Positions 1 through 8,666 of a stretch of 64,000 nucleotides of DNA are shown piece by piece (position 1 is the first letter of the stretch; every line of letters starts with the position of its first letter). The stretch is taken from positions 62,001 through 126,000 of the forward strand of contig NZ_NQLA01000003.1 in NCBI RefSeq assembly GCF_002252705.1. The letters are read 5' to 3'. The stretch comes from Vulcanococcus limneticus LL. Lineage in GTDB: Bacteria > Cyanobacteriota > Cyanobacteriia > PCC-6307 > Cyanobiaceae. Position numbers and translations under genes: made by a program. The notes under the pieces are model-generated. The model searched no databases, had not been told where the DNA came from, and was given only the letters and a program-made list of their open reading frames with translations.

Positions 1-923
1 ATGCCCTCGAGCTTCTTGTCGTTCACCAGCTCGGCGATGCGCTCAATCAGCGCCGCCTTGTTGGTCTGGTAGGGCAGTTCGGTGATGATCACCGCATCGC
101 GGTCGGGCCGGCCCTTGGCTTCGATCGTCTCGATCGAGGCGACGCCGCGCATGGTCACCGAGCCGCGGCCCGTGGTGTACATCTCGCGAATGCCGCGGCG
201 GCCCAGGATCTGGCCGCCGGTGGGGAAGTCGGGGCCAGGGATCAGCGACGTCAGCACGCGATCGTCGACGTCCGGATCGGCGATCAGGGCCAGCAGACCG
301 TCGATCAGCTCGGTGAGGTTGTGGGGCGGGATGTTGGTCGCCATCCCCACGGCGATGCCGGTGGAGCCGTTGAGCAGCAGCTGGGGGATGCGCGCCGGCA
401 TCACCGTGGGCTCCTGCTGGGAACCGTCGAAGTTGTCGATGAAATCGACGGTCTCGGCTTCGATGTCCTCGAGCAGGCTGTCGGTGGTGAGGGCCTGCAG
501 CCGCGATTCGGTGTAGCGCATGGCGGCCGGCGGATCATTGTCCACCGAGCCGAAGTTGCCGTGGCCGTCGATCAGCGGCATGCGCATGGAGAAGTCCTGC
601 GCCATCCGCACCAGCGCGTCGTACACCGCCGTGTCGCCATGGGGGTGGTACTTACCCAGCACCTCGCCCACCACGCGGGCGCACTTGCGGTAGGGCCGGT
701 CGCTGGTGAGGCCCAGCTCGTACATCGCGTAGAGGATGCGGCGATGCACCGGCTTGAGGCCATCGCGGGCGTCGGGCAGGGCCCGGCCCACGATCACGCT
801 CATCGCATACTCCAGGTAGGAGCGCGACATCTCGTTGCGGAGGTCGGCCTGGATGATCCGGGAATCCCCGTTGTTGCCGGATTCGCCGGGACCTGTGGGA
901 CCGGTCCCTACTGGATCCGCCAT
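1..923 (-). CDS. gyrA: DNA gyrase subunit A, N-terminal part (runs off the window)
   Basis: This is the breakage-reunion subunit of DNA gyrase, which introduces negative supercoils. About 307 residues are visible, from the ATG at 923 to the window edge. The stretches [20 protein letters not shown] and [14 protein letters not shown] are diagnostic of GyrA. The quinolone-region motif [17 protein letters not shown] follows, with Thr where E. coli has Ser83. The active-site tyrosine lies in AMRYTE (about residue 137). A 23-residue Gly-rich lead precedes the conserved core. ParC is the main alternative, but cyanobacteria usually carry one GyrA-type protein. The 3' end is missing. Transcription is divergent from the gene at 968. 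Confidence 0.97.
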   Translation of the reverse strand, partial: MADPVGTGPTGPGESGNNGDSRIIQADLRNEMSRSYLEYAMSVIVGRALPDARDGLKPVHRRILYAMYELGLTSDRPYRKCARVVGEVLGKYHPHGDTAVYDALVRMAQDFSMRMPLIDGHGNFGSVDNDPPAAMRYTESRLQALTTDSLLEDIEAETVDFIDNFDGSQQEPTVMPARIPQLLLNGSTGIAVGMATNIPPHNLTELIDGLLALIADPDVDDRVLTSLIPGPDFPTGGQILGRRGIREMYTTGRGSVTMRGVASIETIEAKGRPDRDAVIITELPYQTNKAALIERIAELVNDKKLEG

Positions 924-967
924 CGATGACCGCCTGAGTTGACGCCATTTTATCGAGTGTTGCGGCC

Positions 968-2137
968 ATGACCCCCCAGCCCCGGCTCCTGGAGCCCCGC
1001 AGCGAGGCGGAGCTGCGGGAACGGCAGCGCCGCGGAGAGCTCCGGGTGTGCACCGGGGCCGCCTTTCGGGAACAGGTGGAGGCCGAGGGGCTGGAGACCG
1101 CCTACGCCGCCATCGACGTGGTGGTGGCCGCCAATGCCGAGTTCACCGACCAGGCCTCGCTGCTACTGGGCCTGGGCCCGAGCGATCCGCCGATCCGGGT
1201 GCGCGAGTTCCGGCTGGGGGGCGTGGCGGGCCTGGGCGGCAGCGGCGCCACCGATCTGGTGCTGCCCATCGGCGGCGGCCTGTCGGACCCGAACCACCGC
1301 GGCGGCGCCCAGGTGCTGGCCGACCTGCTGGCGGGAGCTGAGCTGCCGCTGACGGCCAGCGGTGAGGCCACGCCTCTGCACCCCCGCCGCGAACTGGAGA
1401 GCCGCCTCTCCCTGGAGCGCATCGGCAGCGGCCGGCTGCTGCTGCACCGCGGCATCAGCGAGAACGGCGTGGTGGCGGTGAGCAGTGCCGAGGGGCTGAC
1501 CCGCAGTCCCCTGGGCCCCCTGCTGGGCCCCTACACGACGGCCCTGTACAGCTGCGGCGGCAGCGCCAGCATCGGGCTGACCATGCCGGGCCTGTCGCTG
1601 CTGGGGCCGGGCTCGCCGGTGCTGGTGGGTGGAGCCCTGGGCTGGGCCCTGGGCCCCGGCAGCGGCCACAACCCCGCCCCCCGGCGCCTGCCCAGCGGCC
1701 ACGCCCGCGTGCCCGGCGCCGCCTGCGCCCTGGCGGTGGATCTGCAGGGCCTGCGGCCCGCCTGGGTGCGGGCCACCCACTTCGAGGGCCACGGCAGCGG
1801 CCTGCTGGTGGGGGTGGCGGCGCCAGTGCCGCTGCTGGATCTGGCGGTGGCGCGCCAGGCCGCCGCCGGCGACCACGAGCTGGAGGCGCCGGTGCTCGAC
1901 TTCTCGATCCCGCGCCGGATCAAACCGAGCTTCGGCTGTGTCCCCTACAGCCAGCTGCTGGCGGGCGAGATCCAGGTGGACGGCCGCAAGCTGCGCTGCG
2001 CCCCATCCCACAGCCCTCGCATCGCCGCCGAGATCGCCGCCGAACTGGTGGCCCAGCTGCGGGACGGCCGCTTCCCGCTGCGACTGCCCCTGGCGCCCCT
2101 GGGGGAGCGACCCGGCCTGATTCCGCTGGAGGGCTGA
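968..2137 (+). CDS. Homocysteine-biosynthesis (HcyBio/DUF39) family protein
   Basis: The 389-residue protein matches the DUF39/HcyBio family, typified by the methanogen enzyme that makes homocysteine from aspartate semialdehyde and a sulfur donor. Family landmarks seen are the SDPPIR segment (about residue 74), a GGA(Q)VLADLLAG segment, HPRRELE, the glycine-rich [16 protein letters not shown] block, and [10 protein letters not shown] near the C-terminal third. The two cysteines reported as catalytic in the methanogen protein fall, as I recall that alignment, in segments that here read [11 protein letters not shown] and ATPLHPRRE, with no Cys. The remaining cysteines (for example YSCGGS) lie elsewhere. 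The family call is good; the reaction is uncertain. No partner ferredoxin gene is adjacent. Confidence 0.72.
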   Translation: MTPQPRLLEPRSEAELRERQRRGELRVCTGAAFREQVEAEGLETAYAAIDVVVAANAEFTDQASLLLGLGPSDPPIRVREFRLGGVAGLGGSGATDLVLPIGGGLSDPNHRGGAQVLADLLAGAELPLTASGEATPLHPRRELESRLSLERIGSGRLLLHRGISENGVVAVSSAEGLTRSPLGPLLGPYTTALYSCGGSASIGLTMPGLSLLGPGSPVLVGGALGWALGPGSGHNPAPRRLPSGHARVPGAACALAVDLQGLRPAWVRATHFEGHGSGLLVGVAAPVPLLDLAVARQAAAGDHELEAPVLDFSIPRRIKPSFGCVPYSQLLAGEIQVDGRKLRCAPSHSPRIAAEIAAELVAQLRDGRFPLRLPLAPLGERPGLIPLEG

Positions 2138-2234
2138 GGCGGCGGCAGGGAGCGGTCAGGGCAGCGACCCCGGGGGAACCCTGCAGACGGGAAACGGCCG
2201 TAAACTCCCCCACCGACCTGCGCGCTCTGGATCC

Positions 2235-2969
2235 ATGGCTGACGCTTTCGCCGCCTCGAACGAAGGCCCCCAGCCGACCGACTCAAGCCCAGACGGCGGG
2301 GCCGGCACCGACCAGGGCGAAGCCCCCCTGGAGCCACCGACCAGCCTGTTCAGGCACACCGAGACAGCACCCGGCACGGGCTTGCCCTTGGCCGCTGAGT
2401 CACCGCTGCCAGCCGATGTGGCCCAGGGCGAACCCACCGGCGAACCGCAGCACTTGGAGCCAACCGAGCCCACAGCCAGTGCCTTCGATGCGCCGGCACC
2501 CGAACCCAGCGAGCCCGCGCCGCCCCCCCAAGTCATCGCGGTCGAACCCACACCGGCGGCCCCGGAAGCCCCAGCCAGTCCCCCGGCACCCACCGCGCCG
2601 GCAGAACCGAGCGTGGCCACCACGATCGAGGTTCCGCCCCTGGAGCCCGGTGAGGGCGGCGAATGGGAGCTGCTGGTGGCCAAGGTGCGGCAGTGGCTTG
2701 CCAGCGGCCAGCTGCGAGAGCTGTTCAACACGGCACGCACGCCGCTCACCCTGCTGGCCTACCTGGTGGCGGCGGTGCTGGTGCTGCAGATCTATGCCGC
2801 CCTGCTGGATGTCCTGGAGGACATCCCCCTGGTGCCCGGCCTGCTGGAGCTCGTGGGCGTGATCACCGTGGTGCGCTTTGCCCTGACGCGGCTGGTGCGC
2901 AGCAGCGACCGCCAGCAGGTGGTCGACGGCCTCAAGAGCCGCTGGAACGCCTTCCGCGGCCAGGGCTGA
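2235..2969 (+). CDS. CAAD-domain thylakoid membrane protein
   Basis: Of 244 residues, the first ~140 are disordered and rich in Pro, Ala and Glu. The last ~100 form a CAAD (cyanobacterial aminoacyl-tRNA synthetase appended domain): an amphipathic helix (KVRQWLASGQLRELF), two hydrophobic helices around LTLLAYLVAAVLVLQIY and IPLVPGLLELVGVITVVRFA, and a basic tail. Stand-alone CAAD proteins are known from cyanobacteria and plant thylakoids, where they are linked to membrane curvature (CURT1-type); here it is not fused to a tRNA synthetase. The call rests on the paired helices and the LLELVG turn. The ATG at 2235 is the only obvious start. Confidence 0.85.
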   Translation: MADAFAASNEGPQPTDSSPDGGAGTDQGEAPLEPPTSLFRHTETAPGTGLPLAAESPLPADVAQGEPTGEPQHLEPTEPTASAFDAPAPEPSEPAPPPQVIAVEPTPAAPEAPASPPAPTAPAEPSVATTIEVPPLEPGEGGEWELLVAKVRQWLASGQLRELFNTARTPLTLLAYLVAAVLVLQIYAALLDVLEDIPLVPGLLELVGVITVVRFALTRLVRSSDRQQVVDGLKSRWNAFRGQG

Positions 2970-3017
2970 GTCCGGCTCCCGCCACCGGGGGGACCCTGGC
3001 GCCATCGGGCCGGTTGA

Positions 3018-3023
3018 TAGCTT
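3018..3023 (+). promoter_or_regulatory. Candidate -10 element for guaB3
   Basis: TAGCTT fits the cyanobacterial TANNNT -10 pattern and lies about 25 nt before the GTG start of guaB3. No good -35 hexamer is visible, which is common in cyanobacteria. Sequence-only prediction. Confidence 0.3.
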
Positions 3024-3047
3024 GGCCCGATTGCGTCAACGTTCCAG

Positions 3048-4211
3048 GTGGACATTCAGCTCGGCCGTTCCCGTACCGTCCGTCGCGCCTACGGCATCGA
3101 CGAGATCGCCCTGGTGCCGGGCGGTCGCACGGTGGATCCAGCCGTCACCGACAGCAGCTGGAGCCTGGGCGGAATCACCCGCGAGATCCCGATCATCGCC
3201 AGCGCCATGGACGGCGTGGTGGATGTGGGCGTGGCGGTGGAACTCACCAAGCTCGGCGCCCTGGGGGTGCTGAACCTGGAGGGGGTGCAGTGCCGCTATG
3301 ACGACCCCAATCCGGTGCTCGATCGCATCGCGGCGGTGGGCAAGGACGCGTTCGTGCCGCTGATGCAGGAGCTCTACAGCCAGCCCGTGCGCGAGGACCT
3401 GATCCGCAAGCGCATCGCCGAGATCAAGGAGCGGGGCGGCATTGCGGCGGTGAGCGCCACCCCCGTGGCGGCCCTGAAGTTCGGCCAGGCCATCGCTGAG
3501 GCCGGCGCTGATCTGTTCTTCGTGCAGGCCACGGTGGTGAGCACCGAGCACATCGGCCCCGAGGGCCAGGAGACCCTGGACCTGGCGACCCTCTGCCGTG
3601 ATTTCGGCGTGCCCGTGGTGATCGGCAACTGCGTCACCTACGACGTGGCTCTGCAGCTGATGCGGGCCGGCGCTGCCGGCGTGATGGTGGGCATCGGCCC
3701 CGGCGCCGCCTGCACCAGCCGCGGCGTGCTGGGCATCGGCATCCCCCAGGCCACCTCCGTGGCCGACTGCGCCGCCGCCCGCGACGACTACTTCGCCGAG
3801 AGCGGCCGCTACGTGCCGATCGTGGCCGACGGCGGCATCGTCACCGGCGGTGACATCTGCAAATGCCTGGCCTGCGGCGCCGACGCCGTGATGATCGGCT
3901 CACCGATCGCCCGCGCCGCCGAGGCCCCCGGCCGCGGCTTCCACTGGGGCATGGCCACCCCCAGCCCGGTGCTGCCCCGCGGCACCCGCATCAAGGTGGG
4001 CACCACCGGCAGCCTGGAGAAGATCCTGCGCGGCCCCGCCGGCCTCGACGACGGCACCCAGAACCTTCTGGGCTGCATCAGGACATCGATGGGTACCCTC
4101 GGCGCCCGCACCCTCAAGGAGATGCAGCAGGTGGAGGTGGTGGTGGCTCCCTCGCTGCTGACCGAAGGCAAGGTGTACCAGAAGGCCCAGCAGCTGGGCA
4201 TGGGCAAGTAA
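3048..4211 (+). CDS. guaB3: GuaB3-family IMP dehydrogenase
   Basis: The 387-residue protein is of the GuaB3 class, a short IMP dehydrogenase lacking the CBS pair of GuaB, which converts IMP to XMP in guanine nucleotide synthesis. It begins at GTG (MDIQLGRSRTVRRAYGIDEI), which is typical of the class. The IMPDH loop GPGAACTSRG carries the catalytic cysteine at about residue 222. VADGGIVTGGDI and the phosphate-binding GADAVMIGSPIARAAEAPG follow. There is a conserved C-terminal RTSMGTLGARTLKEMQQVEVVVAPS segment. It is followed by Yfr1 and trxA, an order conserved in marine picocyanobacteria. Confidence 0.95.
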   Translation: MDIQLGRSRTVRRAYGIDEIALVPGGRTVDPAVTDSSWSLGGITREIPIIASAMDGVVDVGVAVELTKLGALGVLNLEGVQCRYDDPNPVLDRIAAVGKDAFVPLMQELYSQPVREDLIRKRIAEIKERGGIAAVSATPVAALKFGQAIAEAGADLFFVQATVVSTEHIGPEGQETLDLATLCRDFGVPVVIGNCVTYDVALQLMRAGAAGVMVGIGPGAACTSRGVLGIGIPQATSVADCAAARDDYFAESGRYVPIVADGGIVTGGDICKCLACGADAVMIGSPIARAAEAPGRGFHWGMATPSPVLPRGTRIKVGTTGSLEKILRGPAGLDDGTQNLLGCIRTSMGTLGARTLKEMQQVEVVVAPSLLTEGKVYQKAQQLGMGK

Positions 4212-4257
4212 GGATCCCCGCCACGGACCGGCGGCGCCCCGCTCCAGGCGCAGGCTC

Positions 4258-4263
4258 TAGTCT
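4258..4263 (+). promoter_or_regulatory. Candidate -10 element for Yfr1
   Basis: TAGTCT (TANNNT type) sits about 7-10 nt before the base of the first Yfr1 hairpin, where a -10 box should lie if transcription starts near 4268. Inferred from position and pattern only. Confidence 0.45.
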
Positions 4264-4266
4264 CAG

Positions 4267-4330
4267 GGTGTGCGGGCTTAGGCCCACACACTCCTCACAC
4301 CCCCAAGCCCGGCGCGTCCGGGCCTTTTGT
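4267..4330 (+). ncRNA. yfr1: Yfr1 small regulatory RNA
   Basis: A 60-65 nt RNA lies between guaB3 and trxA. It has a 5' hairpin (4268-4277 pairing with 4282-4291, one C-A mismatch, TTAG loop). A single-stranded centre holds ACTCCTCACAC at 4290-4300, the ultraconserved Yfr1 motif. A terminator hairpin ends in TTTT. Length, two-stem layout, motif and locus (guaB-trxA) all match the known cyanobacterial Yfr1, a trans-acting antisense RNA reported to target outer-membrane porin mRNAs. The exact 5' end is inferred from the -10 element. Confidence 0.93.
4306..4328 (+). terminator. Rho-independent terminator of Yfr1/guaB3
   Basis: GCCCGG (4307-4312) pairs perfectly with CCGGGC (4318-4323) across a 5-nt CGCGT loop, followed by CTTTTG. 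It forms the 3' stem of Yfr1. Confidence 0.85.
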
Positions 4331-4379
4331 CTTCATTACGAGCCCGCTGCGCCACCGGAGAAAGCCCAGGTGGCGTTGC

Positions 4380-4385
4380 TAGATT
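4380..4385 (+). promoter_or_regulatory. Candidate -10 element for trxA
   Basis: TAGATT (TANNNT) lies 25 nt upstream of the trxA ATG and downstream of the Yfr1 terminator, so trxA probably has its own promoter. No -35 box is evident. Confidence 0.35.
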
Positions 4386-4409
4386 CCGGGCATCCTGATT
4401 CCCCTACGG

Positions 4410-4733
4410 ATGTCCAGCGCAGCTGCCGTCACCGACGCGTCCTTCGAGCAAGACGTGCTCAAGAGCGAGGTGCCCGTGCTGGTGGACTTCTGGGCTCCCT
4501 GGTGTGGCCCCTGCCGCATGGTGGCCCCGATCGTCGATGAGATCGCCAAGGAGTTCGAAGGCAAGATCAAGGTGTTCAAGCTCAACACTGACGAAAACCC
4601 CAACGTCGCCAGCCAGTACGGCATCCGCAGCATCCCCACCCTGATGGTGTTCAAGGGCGGTCAGAAAGTGGACACGGTGGTGGGTGCCGTTCCCAAGACC
4701 ACCCTCTCGGGCACCATCTCCAAGTACCTCTGA
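4410..4733 (+). CDS. trxA: Thioredoxin
   Basis: This is a 107-residue m-type thioredoxin, a dithiol-disulfide oxidoreductase reduced by thioredoxin reductases and donating electrons to Calvin-cycle and other targets. The active site WCGPC has Cys32 and Cys35. Other family marks are [11 protein letters not shown] context, the buried Asp in [14 protein letters not shown], and the cis-proline loop RSIPTLM with FKGGQ. Length is normal. The start ATG is preceded by its own -10-like element. The next gene's ATG (4684) lies inside the trxA 3' end. Confidence 0.97.
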   Translation: MSSAAAVTDASFEQDVLKSEVPVLVDFWAPWCGPCRMVAPIVDEIAKEFEGKIKVFKLNTDENPNVASQYGIRSIPTLMVFKGGQKVDTVVGAVPKTTLSGTISKYL

Positions 4734-5820
4734 CTCTCACGTTCTGAGTTCCGCCTTCTCGCCCGCCTACTCCACAGGCCAGAGTCCGCTGGATGCCCTG
4801 GGGTCCCTGTTGCGGGGCCACCCCCAGCGCCGCGAGATCGAACGGACCATCGTCAGTCTGCTGGAGATCAGCCGCAGCAGCACCGACGCCAACGAGTGGC
4901 GCCTCATCCGTGGCGCCCTGGCCGACATCCGCGACGGCTTGGCTGTGTTCGGCCCGCGGCGCCAGACCCGCAAGGTGACCGTGTTCGGCTCGGCGCGCAC
5001 CGCCACCGACGACCCGGCCTACAAACTCGCCGAGCAGCTGGCCGCCGAGGCGGTGGCCCAGGGCTTCGATGTGATGACCGGGGCCGGCGGCGGCATCATG
5101 GAGGCGGCGAACCGTGGCGCCGGCTGTGAGAACAGCATCGGCCTCAACGTGGATCTGCCCTTCGAGCAGCACGCCAACCGCTACGTGAGCGGCTGTGACG
5201 GTCGCCTCCTGCACTTCCGCTACTTCTTCACCCGCAAGCTGTTCTTCCTGCGCGAGAGCGATGCGCTCGTGGTGCTGCCTGGCGGCTACGGCACCTTCGA
5301 TGAACTGTTCGAATCCCTGACCCTGATCCAGACCGGCCGCACCCCGCCGATCCCGCTGGTGATGCTGGCGCCCCCCGGGGACGACTTCTGGCCCACCTTG
5401 ATGCGCGATGTCCAGGCTGGTCTGGCCGCCCGGGGCCTGATCTCGGCCGAGGACACGGCCCTGCTCAAGCAGGCCACCACCGCCGCCGAGGCGATGGAGC
5501 ACATCTGCACCTTCTACCGCGTGTTCCACGCCGCCCAGCTCGGTGAGGACCGGATGGAGCTGCTGCTGCACGTACCGATCCCACCCGAGCTGCTGCCGGA
5601 TCTGAACCGGGAGTTCGCCGATGTGGTGAGCGAGGGCACGATCAGCGCCGGCGAGGGCTCCGATGAGGAGGGGATGCTGCGGCCCTGCCTGCGTTTCCAG
5701 CTGGATCGGCGGCGGATGGGTCGGCTCTATCAGCTGATCGATCGGATCAACGCCATCCCCCTGCCGGCCTCGCCGGCCCTGGAGCAGCCAGGCCAGCGGC
5801 TCGGTGTCAGCGCCACCTGA
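4684..5820 (+). CDS. LOG-family protein (cytokinin riboside phosphoribohydrolase-like)
   Basis: The ORF has 378 residues. A Rossmann-like LOG/lysine-decarboxylase-like domain occupies about 100-290: [41 protein letters not shown] and GTFDELFE (PGGxGTxxE, the nucleotide-binding signature). LOG enzymes cleave nucleoside 5'-monophosphates to base and ribose 5-phosphate. An N-terminal helical extension and a C-terminal ~80 residues ([21 protein letters not shown]) go beyond the usual ~200-aa LOG. The ATG at 4684 overlaps trxA by 50 nt; the real start may lie just after 4733, but no ATG or GTG is there in frame. The substrate is unknown. Confidence 0.85.
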   Translation: MPFPRPPSRAPSPSTSDSHVLSSAFSPAYSTGQSPLDALGSLLRGHPQRREIERTIVSLLEISRSSTDANEWRLIRGALADIRDGLAVFGPRRQTRKVTVFGSARTATDDPAYKLAEQLAAEAVAQGFDVMTGAGGGIMEAANRGAGCENSIGLNVDLPFEQHANRYVSGCDGRLLHFRYFFTRKLFFLRESDALVVLPGGYGTFDELFESLTLIQTGRTPPIPLVMLAPPGDDFWPTLMRDVQAGLAARGLISAEDTALLKQATTAAEAMEHICTFYRVFHAAQLGEDRMELLLHVPIPPELLPDLNREFADVVSEGTISAGEGSDEEGMLRPCLRFQLDRRRMGRLYQLIDRINAIPLPASPALEQPGQRLGVSAT

Positions 5821-5822
5821 GG

Positions 5823-6503
5823 ATGGGTACCCCGCCTGTGACCGGCTTGACCATGGCCAGCCCGACACCGCTCCGCATCGGCCTGATCGACTACGGCATG
5901 GGCAATCTGCACTCGGTGCAGCGGGCCTTCGAACGCCTCGGCGCTGAGGTGGTGGCCGTCCACGGCGCCGCGGACACCGCCGGCTGCCGGGCCCTGGTGC
6001 TGCCGGGGGTGGGGGCCTTCGATCCGGCGATGGAGCGGCTGCACCGCTCGCTCCTGGTGCCGGTGATCGAGGCCTGGTGCGGCGCCGGCCAGCCCCTGCT
6101 TGGCATCTGCCTGGGCCTGCAGCTGCTGTTCGAGGCCAGCGACGAGGGCCAGGCGGCCGGCCTGGGCCTGCTCAAGGGCCGGGTGCGGGCCCTGCCCCGC
6201 AGCCCCGGCCATCCGGTGCCCCACATGGGCTGGGCACCGCTGCTGCCGGCCGAGCCCAGCCCGCTGCTGCCGGCGGAAACCCCGGCGAGCTGGGTGTACT
6301 TCGTGCACTCCTATGCAGCCGAGCCCAGTGATCCGGCCTGTACCACCGCCCAGGTCGACTTCGCCGGCACCCCCGTGACCGCTGCGGTGTGGCAGGGGAG
6401 CATCGCCGCCTGCCAGTTTCACCCGGAGAAATCGAGCGGCACGGGCGAGGCGATGCTGCGGCGCTGGCTGGACTGGCTGGCGGCTGGGCGCCCCAGCCCA
6501 TGA
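5823..6503 (+). CDS. hisH: Imidazole glycerol phosphate synthase, glutaminase subunit
   Basis: HisH releases ammonia from glutamine for HisF in histidine synthesis. It is a class-I glutamine amidotransferase: IGLIDYGMGNLHSV at the N-terminus, LPGVGAFDPAM, nucleophile Cys in GICLGLQLLFE, HMGWAP, and the His/Glu pair in CQFHPEKSSGTG. It has 226 residues from 5823; the ATG at 5853 (MASPTPLRIG) gives 216 and fits the family better. It overlaps rsmD by 4 nt (ATGA), so the two are probably translationally coupled. No hisF is in the window. Confidence 0.95.
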   Translation: MGTPPVTGLTMASPTPLRIGLIDYGMGNLHSVQRAFERLGAEVVAVHGAADTAGCRALVLPGVGAFDPAMERLHRSLLVPVIEAWCGAGQPLLGICLGLQLLFEASDEGQAAGLGLLKGRVRALPRSPGHPVPHMGWAPLLPAEPSPLLPAETPASWVYFVHSYAAEPSDPACTTAQVDFAGTPVTAAVWQGSIAACQFHPEKSSGTGEAMLRRWLDWLAAGRPSP

Positions 6504-7102
6504 GCCTGCGGCTGAGCGGCGGTCGCCGGCTGCAGAGCCCACCAGGCGCAACCGCCCGTCCCACCCCCTCGCGGCTGCGGCTTGCGGTGATGAACATGCT
6601 GGCGGCCGAACTGCCGGGGGCCCTGTGGCTGGATCTATTCAGCGGCAGCGGTGTGATGGGTTGCGAGGCGCTGCAGCGCGGCGCGGCCGCCGTGGTGGCC
6701 GTCGATCAGGACCGGCGCATGGCGGCAACCAGCCGCGCCAACCTGGAGGCCGTGGCAGCTGGCCTGGCCGGTCGGACCCAGGAGCTTGGACAGACCCCTG
6801 TGCAGGTCGAGGTGGTGCAGCAGGAGGTGCTGCGTTGGCTGCAGGGTGGAGCAGGTGAACGGGGCCACGGGCGCCCCTGGAGCGGCGGCTTCCAGCTGAT
6901 CTATGCCGACCCGCCCTACGCAGCTGGGCTCTACGGCCCGGTGGCCACGGCCGTAGCAGCAGGGGGCTGGCTGGCTCCTGGGGGGGAGCTTCTCCTGGAG
7001 TGCTCCTCGACTGCCATTCCGAAGCTGCCTGAGGGCTGGCAGCTGTACGACCAGCGCAGCTACGGCAGCAGCACCCTGATGCGGCTCAGGCCTGCGGGCT
7101 GA
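6500..7102 (+). CDS. rsmD: 16S rRNA (guanine-966-N2)-methyltransferase
   Basis: The 200-residue Rossmann methyltransferase is of the RsmD type, modifying G966 of 16S rRNA. It starts MSLRLSGGRRLQSPPG, typical of RsmD (basic R-G-L/R lead). The SAM motif is LDLFSGSGVMGCEALQRGA. The catalytic YADPPY motif (the N/D-PPY of base-N methyltransferases) is near residue 135. The ATG at 6500 overlaps the hisH stop and is preferred over upstream in-frame codons inside hisH. It converges with petG. Confidence 0.92.
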   Translation: MSLRLSGGRRLQSPPGATARPTPSRLRLAVMNMLAAELPGALWLDLFSGSGVMGCEALQRGAAAVVAVDQDRRMAATSRANLEAVAAGLAGRTQELGQTPVQVEVVQQEVLRWLQGGAGERGHGRPWSGGFQLIYADPPYAAGLYGPVATAVAAGGWLAPGGELLLECSSTAIPKLPEGWQLYDQRSYGSSTLMRLRPAG

Positions 7103-7108
7103 GCCGCA

Positions 7109-7222
7109 TCAGCCGCCGAGGGCGCCGCCACGGCGGTACTGGTTCCAGGCGGCCACGAACAGACCAGCCAGGGTCACCGGGATCAGACCGAGCACGATGC
7201 CGCAGAGCAGGGGTTCGATCAT
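7109..7222 (-). CDS. petG: Cytochrome b6f complex subunit V (PetG)
   Basis: This 37-residue single-span membrane protein begins [20 protein letters not shown] and ends [11 protein letters not shown], the classic PetG sequence. It is an essential small subunit at the periphery of the cytochrome b6f dimer in the thylakoid. It is short enough to be missed by ordinary length cut-offs. It is transcribed divergently from the membrane cytochrome gene that follows, and 6 nt separate it from the rsmD stop on the opposite strand. Confidence 0.97.
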   Translation of the reverse strand: MIEPLLCGIVLGLIPVTLAGLFVAAWNQYRRGGALGG

Positions 7223-7297
7223 GGCGCGATTGAACGGGGTGGCGTTGCAGAATTGTCCCATGGCCCTGGCGGCCACCGAGACGCCCATAGAGCAACC

Positions 7298-7801
7298 GTG
7301 ATCGCCGAGCCCAACGCCATTCCGCCGCCAGCGCTTCCGTCCTCGTCGGCGCTCACGCCGGCGCTCTCTGCCGTGCCCTTGGCGACACCCGTCGGCGGAC
7401 TGGACGCCGCCGCGGGCTTGGGCGCAGACCCTTCGGCCGGAGACCAGTTCCGCCGCAGCCTGATCAGCGCCCTGCTGGTGCTGGCGGCCATCGGCTCGAT
7501 CCTGCTGGTGCTGCTGGTGGCCCTGCCGGAGGCCCGCAGTGATCCCTACACCCGCAGCACCCTGCAGCTGGGGGGCTCCGCGGAGCGGGGCGGCCAGCTG
7601 TTCATGATCAACTGCGCCGGCTGCCACGGGATCGCCGCCCAGGGCCTGGTGGGCCCGAACCTGCATGGCGTGGCCAGCCGCAAGAACGACCGGCAGCTGA
7701 TCCAGCAGGTGGTGAGCGGCCGCACGCCGCCCATGCCCCGCTTCCAGCCCGAGCCCCAGGCCATGGCCGACCTGCTCGCCTACCTGCACGCGCTGGCGTG
7801 A
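7298..7801 (+). CDS. cytM: Membrane-anchored c-type cytochrome (CytM-like)
   Basis: The protein has 167 residues from GTG 7298; an in-frame TTG at 7253 would add 15 residues but lies very close to divergent petG. An Ala/Pro-rich lead is followed by one transmembrane segment ([23 protein letters not shown]), then a class-I cytochrome c fold: heme site CAGCH (about residue 105), [13 protein letters not shown] and a Met-containing PPMPRF that supplies the sixth ligand. One TM helix plus a short heme domain next to petG fits cytochrome cM, a low-abundance cytochrome implicated in regulating electron flow in cyanobacteria. The subtype is inferred. It overlaps the next gene by 4 nt. Confidence 0.8.
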   Translation: MIAEPNAIPPPALPSSSALTPALSAVPLATPVGGLDAAAGLGADPSAGDQFRRSLISALLVLAAIGSILLVLLVALPEARSDPYTRSTLQLGGSAERGGQLFMINCAGCHGIAAQGLVGPNLHGVASRKNDRQLIQQVVSGRTPPMPRFQPEPQAMADLLAYLHALA

Positions 7802-8637
7802 GCGACCTAGCGGCGCGGCAGTCCGCCCCGATCGTGGTGGTGCTGGTCGAGCCGGCAGGCCCGCTCAATGTGGGCGGCGTGGCCCGGCTCTGCGCCAACT
7901 TCGCCATCGCCGAGCTGCGGCTGGTGGCCCCCCGCTGCGACCACCTCGGCGAGGAGGCCATGCGCATGGCGGTGCACGGCGGCGCGCTGCTGCAGCGGGC
8001 CCGCCTGTTCCCCGACCTGGCCGCGGCCCTGGCCGACTGCAGGCGGGTGGTGGCCAGCTGCGGTCAGGTGGCGCGCGACAGCCTGCCCCTGCAAAGCCCC
8101 GCCAGCGCCCTCGGCTGGCTGCTGGCGGGGGCCGCCCTGCCGACCGGGGAGCCGCCACCACCATCGGCGCTGGTGTTCGGACGCGAGGACCGGGGGCTGA
8201 GCACCGATGAACTGCTGCAGGCCGGCCAGGTGCTGCGCATTGCCACCGGCGAGGCCTACGCCTCCTTGAACCTCGCCCAGGCCGCCGCCATCTGCCTGCA
8301 CGAACTCCACCAGGCGCGGCTGCGGCAGGCCCAATCCGAAGAGCCGGGCCCGCCCGCCCCCCTGCCAGTGCCGACCACGGTGGCGGCGCCAAAGGGCGGC
8401 GAAACCCGAGCCGATCTCCTCGAGGAGCCGGCATGCCGCGGAGCCGTCGAGGCCATGCTTCAGGACGCGGAGGACCTGCTGCTGGCGGTGGGCTTCCTCT
8501 ACCCCCACACGGCCCATGCCCGCATGGCCAAGCTGCGGGGCCTGCTGCAGCGCGCCCAGATCCGCGACGGGGAGGTGGCCCTGGTGCGGGGCATGGTCCG
8601 GCAGCTGCGCTGGGCATCACAGCGGCGAAGCCCCTAA
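7798..8637 (+). CDS. TrmH/SpoU-family RNA 2'-O-methyltransferase (TrmJ-like)
   Basis: The 279-residue SPOUT methyltransferase shows the TrmJ/TrmH subgroup motifs: [20 protein letters not shown] (motif 1, N-x-G-x-x-A-R), [16 protein letters not shown] (motif 2) and [22 protein letters not shown] (motif 3, S-L-N). These form the trefoil-knot SAM site. The target is probably a tRNA or rRNA ribose; position 32 of tRNA would be the TrmJ assignment but is not provable here. GTG start in a GTGA overlap with the cytochrome stop. A ~60-residue C-terminal helical extension is TrmJ-like. Confidence 0.88.
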   Translation: MSDLAARQSAPIVVVLVEPAGPLNVGGVARLCANFAIAELRLVAPRCDHLGEEAMRMAVHGGALLQRARLFPDLAAALADCRRVVASCGQVARDSLPLQSPASALGWLLAGAALPTGEPPPPSALVFGREDRGLSTDELLQAGQVLRIATGEAYASLNLAQAAAICLHELHQARLRQAQSEEPGPPAPLPVPTTVAAPKGGETRADLLEEPACRGAVEAMLQDAEDLLLAVGFLYPHTAHARMAKLRGLLQRAQIRDGEVALVRGMVRQLRWASQRRSP

Positions 8638-8666
8638 GGTCTGCCCCTGCCCGGATCCGCCCGCCC

